Shown: positions 50,552 to 59,903 of the stretch, piece by piece
Layout: every line of letters starts with the position of its first letter
Position numbering within the stretch: position 1 is the stretch's first letter
DNA from: Siphlonurus alternatus
Lineage: Eukaryota > Arthropoda > Insecta > Ephemeroptera > Siphlonuridae
Reading direction: 5' to 3'
Length of the DNA stretch: 64,000 bases
NCBI GenBank assembly: GCA_949825025.1
Contig: OX463781.1
Coordinates: forward strand, 48,558,317 to 48,622,316
Program-made: the position numbers and the translations under genes
The notes under the pieces: generated by a model
Seen by the model: the letters and a program-made list of their open reading frames with translations, nothing else
Database searches by the model: none
Told to the model about the DNA's origin: nothing

Positions 50552-50709
50552 TCACTCAATGTGCCCACCGTTAATTGGCGTGATGGCACATGTTGGTCCA
50601 CTCAACGAGGCTATGTGTGTAGGTACATGGCCTCTAACATCTGAGGTGTGACCAATTCCATGCAACGTCTGATCTCCACTTTCAGTTCGTCAATGGTCTC
50701 AAATCTCTT
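50552..50709 (-). pseudogene. Remnant of a Tc1/mariner-type (IS630 superfamily) transposase C-terminus, left arm
   Basis: Read on the minus strand from 50709, the frame gives 'KRFETIDELKVEIRRC' and then 'LVTPQMLEAM'. This is the pattern seen near the C-terminus of insect Tc1/mariner-type transposases, where a helix rich in L/I/E precedes 'ITPxML'. After a stop and a frame change the sequence ends 'CAITPINGGHIE' followed by TGA, close to the family's usual 'C....GGHIEHL' ending. It is short, frameshifted and non-functional. A poorer inverted copy lies in the right arm (50732-50880, + strand). Assignment rests on recalled family patterns only. Confidence 0.5.
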
Positions 50710-50731
50710 CTTGTAAAAATTTCGCTTCAGA

Positions 50732-50880
50732 AAGAGATTTGAGACCATTGACGAGCTCAAAGTGACAGACGTTATGTGGAATTGGTTACATCTCAGTTGT
50801 TAAAGGCACACATAGCCTCGTTGTGCAGACCAACATGTGCCTTCACGCCATGCAATTAACGGTCGACACATCCATCGTCA
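50732..50880 (+). pseudogene. Second, more decayed inverted copy of the transposase C-terminal remnant, right arm
   Basis: This is the mirror image of the remnant at 50552-50709. It again starts 'RFETIDELKV', then diverges with stops and frame changes. The parallel 'CAITPINGG' region here is altered and followed by a stop. It shows that the palindrome duplicated the end of a transposon including coding sequence, and that the two arms have since drifted apart. Confidence 0.45.
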
Positions 50881-51841
50881 TGCTGCAAGTGAAGAGGTGA
50901 GTCTGTGATTTCTTTTTATTAAAGATTCCGATAAATCCCGAAAAAAAAAATAATTCACAATTCCTACTCGGTTATTAAGAATAAAGGTTATGGTGGGTAG
51001 CCGTACGTTGACCCTCAGGGTTGCGTTGGGGAAAAAATCTAAAATTATTTCCGAGTTCAGAAGGGTAGAGTACCCCTTGAAAATTAATTTCACATTTTTT
51101 AAGAAAAATGGATTTTAGGGGTAGTTTTTCACCCTCAGGGTTGCGTTGGGGAAAAATCTGAAATTATTTCCGGGTTTAGGAGGGTCGATTACCCCTTGAA
51201 AATTAATTTCATAATTTTAGCACAATTTTTAAGGAAAATGAATTTTAGGGGTAGGTCTCTACCCTCAGGGGTGCGTCGGGGAATAAATCTAAAATTATTT
51301 CCGAGTTTAGGAGGGTCGATTACCCCTTGAAAATTATTTCATAATTTTAGCACAATTTTTAAGGAAAATGGATTTTAGGGGTAGGTCTCCACCCTCAAGG
51401 GTGCGTCGGGGAAAAAATCTAAAGTTATTTCCGAGTTCAGGAGGGTCGATTACCCCTTGAAAATTAATTTCATAATTTTAGCACAATTTTTAAGGAAAAT
51501 GGATTTTAGGGGTAGGTCTCCACCCTTAGAGGTGCGTCGGGGAAAAAATCTAAAATTATTTCCGAGTTCAGGAGGGTCGATTACCCTATGCTAGAAACTT
51601 TCTGCGCAAAATTACTATGATTTCAAAAAAAGTTGTATTTAACATTGAATTTCCATAAGGCGAAAATAATTTTTCTAAAAACCACCCCTGAAAGGGGTGT
51701 TATTGATGTCCAATAAAAATTTTAACACCCTGAACTAATTTTTACAACCCTCAGCTACAAGTGTACCAAATTTGAAGTTTGTACGAAAATTTTTGCAATA
51801 CCAAATTTACGAAAAAAATTGGCACGCGAATTGTGGTTCAC

Positions 51842-51846
<5 letters not shown>

Positions 51847-51904
<58 letters not shown>
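51847..51904. repeat. (TA)n microsatellite at the right end of the giant foldback
   Basis: About 28 TA units abut the right terminus. A shorter TA array (49277-49298) abuts the left terminus. The element may have inserted into an existing TA array. Confidence 0.9.
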
Positions 51905-51910
<6 letters not shown>

Positions 51911-52420
51911 ATAGCTTATAGCTATATTATAGCTCATATATTAATCATGCAATTGAACATGATTAAGCTTTTTCATGATAATATATCCTTATCATAAATT
52001 CAAAATGATTTAAGCAGTACAGTTATGCAAACATAATTTGATAAGTTACATTATAATTGAAAGATTTATAAAATCAATGTTCATAAAATTCAAAATAATT
52101 ACAGACTTGTTCTGGATTCGAATTTCCGAATTTCTAAACTCCTCATTTCGTCACACCAGGTGACATCTATGAGAGCTCGGACGAAGTAACAAAAGAGACT
52201 TTTGGTGCAAGAGAGGTTGCCTATCTTACAGGCACTTATCAATTATTGCTATTACCAGGTAGAGATGATATAATAAGACTTAATTGTTTTGAATCCTAAC
52301 TCTGTATTTGTATTATGTGAATTTGAATAAAACCTATTCTATTGCTATTACTATAGCTATTATATTATATATATATATTAATAAATACATGTCAGTATCA
52401 ATGTAAAAAATTGAAAAATG

Positions 52421-52752
52421 CAGTATTGACCTAAATTTTTTAATTTTTTTTATTGCAGAAATAGATAGAGGGTAGGGTGCAAAGTTATGCTACCCTGATT
52501 TTTTTTCAGATTCTTTAGAGCCCGGGGACTATTTTTAAAAAAATATTGAAAGTTATTTTTGTGAACGTCACGAGATGCCGCTCCTTAAGAAAAAGATAGG
52601 ACTTGTCACCGCGTGACGTCACAAAAAGGACTTTCAATAATTTTTTAAAAATACTTCCCGGGCTCTAAAAAATCTGAAAAAAAAAATCACGGTAGCATAA
52701 ATTTGCACGCTCTATCCATTTCTGCAATAAAAAATATTGAGGACAATACTCC
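52421..52752. mobile_element. Foldback element, TGACGTCA family, copy B
   Basis: Inverted arms of about 150 bases run from CAGTATTGACC at the left to the reverse-oriented ACAATACTCC at the right. The outer arm contains TATTGCAGAAAT, shared with copy C. The inner arm has the same ACTATTTTTAAAAA / TTGAAAGT / GACGTCAC core as copy A. The loop reads CTCCTTAAGAAAAAGATAGG. Another foldback starts 8 bases after its right end. Confidence 0.8.
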
Positions 52753-52759
52753 ATTATAA

Positions 52760-52944
52760 GGGGGGCATTCACAAAGCACTTTAACCCCAAGTTTTATCCC
52801 TGCATGGTATACTAAACAAGGTACGTGCATGCTAAACCAGGGGCGAACCATGTCTTATAGCTCCTAGGGTATAGCACCATGTTTAGTACCAGGGATAAAA
52901 CTTGGGGCTAAATTTGGGGTTAAAGTGCTTTGTGAATGTCCCCC
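52760..52944. mobile_element. 185-bp foldback/MITE with GGGGCATTCACAAAGC ends
   Basis: The left arm reads GGGGGGCATTCACAAAGCAC and continues with TTTAACCCCAAGTTTTATCC. The right arm is its reverse complement, ending GTGAATGTCCCCC. The arms are about 45-55 bases. The ends match the element at 30720-30867, so both belong to one family. Confidence 0.75.
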
Positions 52945-53109
52945 TATATAATTTAACATATTTCACATCCCGAAAAACATAATAAAAATAAATATATGCC
53001 CGCACATATTTAAAAAAATATTACGCCAATTTTTTTAAATGTCTTCAAAAAAGTTAAATTATTTTCAATTATTTTATTTTTTCCCCTTTCTTTTTCTTCT
53101 TTTATATTT

Positions 53110-53210
53110 TTATTAAGGTCCGTGGGGCCCGCCACAGCTGAGGCCCGGGCTAAAAGGTCCCTCTTGGGCCCGGGCCGCATTTGCGGCCTTGTGGTCAGAC
53201 CGACCCTGGC
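53110..53210. other. GC-rich block with paired GGCCCGGGCC palindromes
   Basis: AGGCCCGGGCT and GGGCCCGGGCCGC lie about 20 bases apart, with GGGGCCCGCC upstream, in otherwise AT-rich DNA 530 bases before the RAP74 start. It may be a transposon fragment. No gene is recognised. Confidence 0.3.
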
Positions 53211-53486
53211 ATTACGTCACTAAAATGAAATTCTAGAACTCTATGCACTAAACTATAAAACTATTATAAACTTAGTATTCAGTAACCATTATTACCATCA
53301 AAACCATTAACCCACCATATGCACCGCTTTTTAATTAATACAAAAACCATTATTTATAAAAACAGCGAGAGCCATATTCATCTCAAAATATTAGGCTTAT
53401 TTATTATTTCTTTCACAATCACGCATTCACGCTCAACGTAAGCTGTAAGCTCTCTGATAATATTATATATATACAGAGTACATCTG

Positions 53487-53521
53487 ATATATATATATAT
53501 TAATATATATATATATATATA
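53487..53521. repeat. Short (TA)n microsatellite
   Basis: This is an interrupted TA array about 220 bases upstream of the RAP74 start codon. Confidence 0.8.
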
Positions 53522-53629
53522 TGAATTTATTATATAATCAATTTGCAATTGCTTGCAAAGTTCCTTTGAGTTGCTTGCTGCGTTCATTTAAAATATTTTG
53601 CTAATCCGAAATCCGATGCTCACTTTTTT

Positions 53630-53738
53630 CTCCAGCTGATGAACAGCTGGCCGCTTTGACAGAAAAAAGAAAAATATAAAAATTACTCGCCTAACGTTAT
53701 TGTAACGAAAATCACAATTGTCTAGTGAATATCTTCTA
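53630..53738 (+). promoter_or_regulatory. Upstream/5' UTR region of TfIIFalpha with paired CAGCTG boxes
   Basis: Just before the RAP74 start codon there are two CAGCTG E-boxes within about 15 bases (near 53633-53652), then a TGACAG motif. No clear TATA box is seen, as is common for housekeeping genes. The transcription start cannot be placed from sequence. Confidence 0.3.
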
Positions 53739-56700
53739 ATGGCCTCTTCTTCGGTAAGTAAAGTAATTTCACAGCTTCAATTTAATGTATTTATTTCACG
53801 ATAATATCCTTTTAAGTCCAAAATATTACATAAAAATGTTGCTGTGTCGCTACAGGCCGTCGCCGCATCGTCAGCAGCAGGCAGCAGTGCCGGCAGCGTT
53901 CAAGAATACACCATACGTGTTCCTAAGTAAGTTGAATTATTGTAGATCATTATTAGAAATATGAAACATAATGTATATATCCATGTACTGTATGCATACA
54001 ATACTGTATGCATAGTTTTTATGGAAGCAACACTTACGAAGCTTCTAGAGGTTACTATGTAACTATGTCCATATACCCTGAGATTTTTTTTTTTTTAAAG
54101 AAATATTAACTTCGCAGTAAAGTTTATGACCAAGTAAAGTGCTTTAAGTGCTACATAATTATGCATACTATAGTTTCAATAATCTAGTTTCCTTTTAAAA
54201 CTTCCAACAAAAGAAATCTTCCATTTTAGACAAACCTTGCATTGATAAGTGAAACAATCTTTATAGGTACTGACCTAGCAGCCCTGGATGTTATGATAAT
54301 CTGGTTTTACAAGGAACAAAAACATTTCTTGCAGCGGTAATCTAAGACTAGAGAGACAGCAATCAGCCAGTCAGTTCCATTAATTGGTAGCACTTGAGTC
54401 CGTTGAGAAAATAGTGATGGCGTCATAATTGACATTACATCTTTTTAACTGCAGCATTAATTAATACCGATAGAGTATCTACAATATAACAGATCTTAGT
54501 TTATCTCTAGACTGTTCAGTAGACTAAAGGTACACTAAAATCTGTTATACTGTACTGTAGAATCACTGCCATTAATTTCATGCTTGCTCTCAGTTTTACT
54601 GTAATTGTTGTAATTCCAGGAGCACAAACAAGAAGTACCATGTGATGAGATTTACTTCAGATCGAGACGTTGACTTCCGGAAATGGACCAACGTGAAGAT
54701 GGAGAGGGAGAACAACATGAAGGAGTTCAAGGGAATGGACGAGGATCAGCCAAAGTAAGTGACGTCGCTGTGCGTTGTTAGCGCCTCTGACCGCCGTGTG
54801 GCCGCAGGTACGGTGCCGGCAGCGAGTTTGGGAGAGACCAGAGGGAGGAAGCGCGCCGCAAGAAGTTCGGTATCATCACGAGGCGGTACAAGCCGGACGA
54901 CCAGCCCTGGCTGCTCAAGATCGGTGGGAAGATGGGCAAGAAGTAAGGACAGTTCTTTGGTGTTTTTGGGGTCACTGAAGTGTATGTAGTATAAAAATTA
55001 TATCAGTAAAGCTGTGTTGTTAAATCTATTGAACTGGAATGACATATTTGTAGCTGTTTTTACAATGTTAACACAAGAATTCATTTCAGGCAAAAACTTA
55101 TTACTGTATTAGGTTTTCGCCTCCCAAATTTAAATTTTGTTTAATTTAAAAAAGGTAAAAAAAAACAAAGAGTATTAACTGAATCAATCATATACTTCTA
55201 AATAAAACAGCAACTTAAAATGAGAGTATTCCTGTAAAGACACATGCAGCCGTAATGTAATTTTGGTTTTTATTTGCTGACACGTCCATATTACACAACG
55301 ACCTTGCCGCAGGTTCAAGGGCATCCGTGAAGGTGGGGTGGCGGAGAACGCAGCCTACTACGTGTTCACACATGCTGCAGACGGAGCGATTGATGCGTAC
55401 CCGCTGCAGGAGTGGTACAACTTCCAGCCAATCCAGCGCTTCAAGGCCCTCTCTGCCGAGGAGGCGGAGGAGGCCTACAACAGGTGAGCTCTCATCAGCG
55501 ACGTAGGGAGGGGGTAATCAAGACCCCGATCTACTCGTCAGATGTAGTTTTTTTTTAAAAAGGGGCGTGGCTTATATTTTTTTTATTGTCAAAAGTTGCA
55601 GCATATTTCTTATATTAATAAATTATGTATACTATAGTTATAATATTTTTTGTCACTAATTTATTTTTAATTAAAAAAATAAAGCACATTTTTATGAAGA
55701 GGTGGTGATTTGTAAGCAAGAAAAAAAATTTAAATTTTAAATTAAATTTACATTTAAATTTGGGTTGATAATTTTTTTCTATAAAACTGAAAATGGCAAC
55801 TAATTAATGAGGTTTTTCATTTTTAACTATGTATTTAAAAATTTCCCCCCCTCCTTCCTCTGGTCCTCCGTGTTCACCTGGGTTCTTTCTCGTAGGCGCA
55901 ACAAGACGATGAACTACTTCTCGTTGATGATGAGGAAGCGACTCTGCCCGGACGCTGACGAGGGGGCGGAGGAGGGGGAGGAAGGCAAGAAGGGAAAGAA
56001 AGGAGCTGCTAAGAAAGGTGAGGTGGACCAGCAGGAAGATTATATTGCAATTTGATGGTAGAGTTATAAATTTTGAGTATTTTTTTCTATTATCTCCATC
56101 CCTTCATTGAATTGAATTAGACAATACAGACATGTTGAGAGTACTTGTATGCATTACGAGCAGTGGTGACTTGTGGGGGCTATAGTGCTGGGGGTCGATC
56201 GCGTAAGCTTTTTTTTTCGTTTAGGGGGGCGTGGCCATCGTTTTCATTTCGATAACGAGGACGAGTTCGATAAGTGCGATCATGTAAGCTTTCGTTTTCA
56301 ATTCGTGTCGTTTCGAATTCGAGTCGTTTTCAATTCGTATCGTTTTCAACTCGTGTCGTTTTCAAAACGATTCGACGAGGACAAGTTCGATAAGTGCGAT
56401 CGCGTAAGCATTCGTTTTCAACTCGTGTCGTTTTCAAAACGATTCGAGCCGCAAAAATCACGTTTTGAAAACGAGTGCTATTTCCTACACGTTTGCTGAA
56501 AACGATGGCGTCACGTCATCTTAAATTAATGATTAAAAATACTTTAACGCTTCAAATCAATTCATAAAAGCTTCTAGAATGTAAAGAATGAACCAATGTG
56601 CTGCGTGAACCTTCTAATTGCGATGATTAAACCTTCCAAAATTTATAAATAATTTGGAAATAAGGCGACATTAAAAGTGTCATAACTCCATGAATTTTTC

Positions 56701-59700
56701 ACACATTTAACTTTTAATCAACTCAATCTCATTTTTATAGTCTAAGGAAGAAGTGTACCAAATTTTAGCAACATTCATTTTAATTAATTAATTCATTTAA
56801 ACGGGGCGAATAATGTTCGCGCCTCTCGAGCTCGGCAACGAACGTAACGTGATTTCATCGTGATCGTTTTCGACGGGTTTCGTGTTCGTTAGTAAACTCG
56901 ACCGTCGTTTAGCAAGAACGATCTCGTGGGATATTCAAGCGATTTGATTGGTTGACAACGTAAATCTGGCAACCCTGTCGATCGTTTATGGAAAGTGTCG
57001 ATCGTTCACGGAACGATCACTTTTTCGAGCTCGAACGTAAAACGAAAACGAGTTTTAAGTTACGTGATCGCATTTTCGTTGTCGAGCGTTGTCGATTGAT
57101 CTTCCTAACGATATCGTTCTAAACGAATCGTTCAAATCGATAGCCTTACGCGATCGACCCCCTGATGAGTTCAAAAAACTTAAGATTTGTAATTTTTCTG
57201 CCCACACTACAGTATGTTGAAGTGTTCACCTCTATCAAGGATCATTGTCACTATGCTAATGATTTTTTTACTGTAAAAAATGTAAAATTTAGACCAGAAC
57301 ATAAAGAACAAAATGACTGTTTACTTTCTGGAGTAAAAAAAAAAAAGTAATTACTTTATTTGGTCCAGTTTTTGATATATTAATTTTTTAGTTGAAAAAG
57401 ATGCTGCTTTGACTAATGGCCGCCAGATTTTCATTGATATTCTCACAATTTATATCCTGTATATCTCAAAAACTAGATCGTTTATTGCTGCATTTTTTTG
57501 GCTGAAATTTATGTTATGATGTGAGGAAGGTTTGCTATGATTTTCAGAGTGCTTCACCATCTAATAAGACAAGTGACATAAATCTTTTGACAGCCACTTC
57601 TAAAAACCTCAAGGGAATGATGATGAGCAAATTGATGTTACAGATCTGACCATCTCGGAGATGGACGAGTGGATGAACTCCTCGGACGACTCAGGTTCGG
57701 ACGAAGGGGACGAAGAGAAGGACTCTGACAAGGAGGAGAAGAAGAAAAAGGCCAAGAAAGGTGAGGCCGCTGCTAGCTAATAACGGGTTATAATTAAGGG
57801 TCAAGCATGTTTAAAAAAACATTCCAGAAACATTTTTTCTCTGGTTGATTCACCAAGTAGACCTATCTTCATATAAAGCTGAAACGTTTTTAACAAAATA
57901 GTTCTTCAATGCTACACAGACAAATTTTTAATCACATTATTTAATTAATTATTATTTAAATTTAATTATTTAATTATCTATGTTTTTCTTTCCAGCAAAA
58001 TCCCATACTGTATTTTATTGGCGGTTAGGTGTAAGAGTGGGCTTGCCTAAACCTCGCCGCAATAAAGCAATTTTCTATTCTATTCTATTCTATTCTATTC
58101 TATTCTATTCTATTCTATTCTATTCTATTCTATTCTATTCTATTCTATTCTATTCTATTCTATTCTATTCTATTCTATTCTATTCTATTCTATTCTATTC
58201 TATTCTATTCTATTCTATTCTATTACTAAAATGCAACCAGTTAGGTCATGTTCTAAAATTTGGAGATGTAATGTAACTGTATTGTTATGCAGGATAAGGT
58301 ATGAAATAATCTACCATCTGATAATTTTTGTTATATATTTTTAATTTTACTACTAAAAGGTATTTTTTTTGAAGAGTGTAAAAGAGTTTAAATAAATATA
58401 TTTCAAATTTTCTTCTTCTTGTTGTATGTTCCTTTTTGACTTTGAAGCGATTTTCAAACAGAATAAAAAGGAGAAAGCTTGCTTTTCTTTTATCACATTG
58501 ACACAATATCACATGACAGCACAAAATAGTGACGTGGTGTTCTGACGGTGGTGTTTGCTGACAGGTGCTGCGGCGGCCAAGAAGAAGAAAAAGAAGGCGT
58601 CGGACGACGAGGCTGTGGAGGAGAGTGATGACGGAGACGAGGAGGGGAGGGAGCACGAGTACATCTCGGACTCTTCATCAAGGTAAGACTCTCAGTCGGT
58701 TACCAAACTATGCAGCTGGGATTTTTTATTGGTTCTGAATTTGAGCAATAGTAGGTTCCAATGGACCATGCAGCAGGTTTGAACATGATCACACAGTTCT
58801 TGGCTAATATATATTGCATGGCCGCCAAGTCATTGCTATCATGAACAGTATAATCAATACATCTCGTCCAAAGATTTAAAGATTTGTATGACTATGATTT
58901 GCTACATAGCCTATTGAAACCTTTTTTTACTCAAATTCAGTGTCTTGGAGATCAGAAGCCCCAGGGTATTTGTTTGTTACCCAAAGATGCACTAGACATA
59001 ATCAAAAGGTTCTAGCTAGCCCAAGCGAATTGTGAGGTAAATTTTTACCACCCTAAGTTTGGTGTGTGACCTCAATGTACCTCCGCAGTGAATCCGAGTT
59101 TGAGGAGACGAAGCAACTGAAGGGAGTGTCTGAGGAGACTGCGCTGCGCAAGCTGCTGGACTCTGACGAGGACAGTGAGGGAGAGAACAGCAACGGAGAG
59201 AAGAGCGAGGCGGAGGTGGAGAGCGGCAAGGAGGCGGAGCCAACCAAGGAGGACGACAAGAAGGCCGCGGCACTCAAGAAGAAAAAGAAGAAGAAGCCCC
59301 CCGTCAAGGACACCAAGAAGAAGACCAAGCGCAAGGACGACATGGGGGCGCTCATCGGAGGTGCGTCCTGATTTTGAGGTGTCCCACCGTCCTAAAAAAA
59401 GAAAAAAAAATCAAAATTGCTTTTTTGCATTAAAGACACTTTTTAGGGGAAAATAAACTCATGATTCATTATCAGAAGACCACTAATTGGGGACTAGGAG
59501 GTGTTTTCAAATTAATAGCATTAACTGAGAAAAAAAAATAATAATAATAAATCTAACATGGTGGCTTATGGAGAAAATTTTCCCGCTGGGAAACATTTGA
59601 AGCCTCTATTGTTTCTGGCTCTCAAGGCTGCCTTGTCTGCAGTTGAAATGTGATGAGGAACATTTTCCTGGAATAGAATATGAAAGAAAAAATAAAGAGA

Positions 59701-59844
59701 GAGTTTGTTGTTTAAAACTTAAAGAGTGCAAATTTGAAATGTATCTAAATAAATATGCACTGGTAATTTAAAGTACAATAAACAAGCTATTTGCAAATTT
59801 TAATTAAAATTTTCTACAGGTTTCCTTTTAAGTAATGTTTTTAC

Positions 59845-59903
<59 letters not shown>

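Larger units (their letters stand above)
49299..51846. mobile_element. Giant foldback (palindromic) transposable element with 131-bp tandem repeats in its arms
   Basis: The left end begins ACAGAGTGAACCACAATTCG and the right end is its reverse complement. Near-perfect complementarity runs inward from both ends to a 22-base spacer at about 50710-50731, so the whole element is one hairpin. The left arm has a unique outer part of about 260 bases, then a 131-bp unit starting at 49562, 49693, 49824, 49955, 50086, 50217 and 50348 (exact 131-base spacing). The right arm has about 4.5 inverted copies (unit marks at 51186, 51317, 51447, 51578). Arms are about 1411 and 1115 bases, differing mainly by two repeat units. 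(TA)n flanks both ends. The structure resembles foldback elements such as Drosophila FB (family knowledge). The central arms carry transposase-like remnants. Confidence 0.85.

Noticed and set aside
49299..51846. The giant palindrome as a pure assembly artefact
   Set aside because: The arms differ in repeat number and have many scattered mismatches and indels, which a mirrored assembly error would not show. Long-read confirmation is still lacking.
57601..57643. Alternative acceptor for exon 7 of TfIIFalpha after TTTTGACAG at about 57592
   Set aside because: In the required frame it runs into a TGA within 20 codons. The acceptor at 57643 stays open and gives a RAP74-like sequence.
57980..58276. 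98-codon frame with a repeated Phe-Tyr-Ser-Ile-Leu unit
   Set aside because: It is a translation of the (TTCTA)n array within intron 7 of TfIIFalpha.
58285..58681. Minus-strand open frames of 62-123 codons
   Set aside because: They are antisense to exon 8 and intron 7 of TfIIFalpha and have no known motif.
59016..59355. Minus-strand open frames of 85-100 codons
   Set aside because: They are antisense shadows of exon 9 of TfIIFalpha, whose Lys/Glu-rich codons leave the other strand open.
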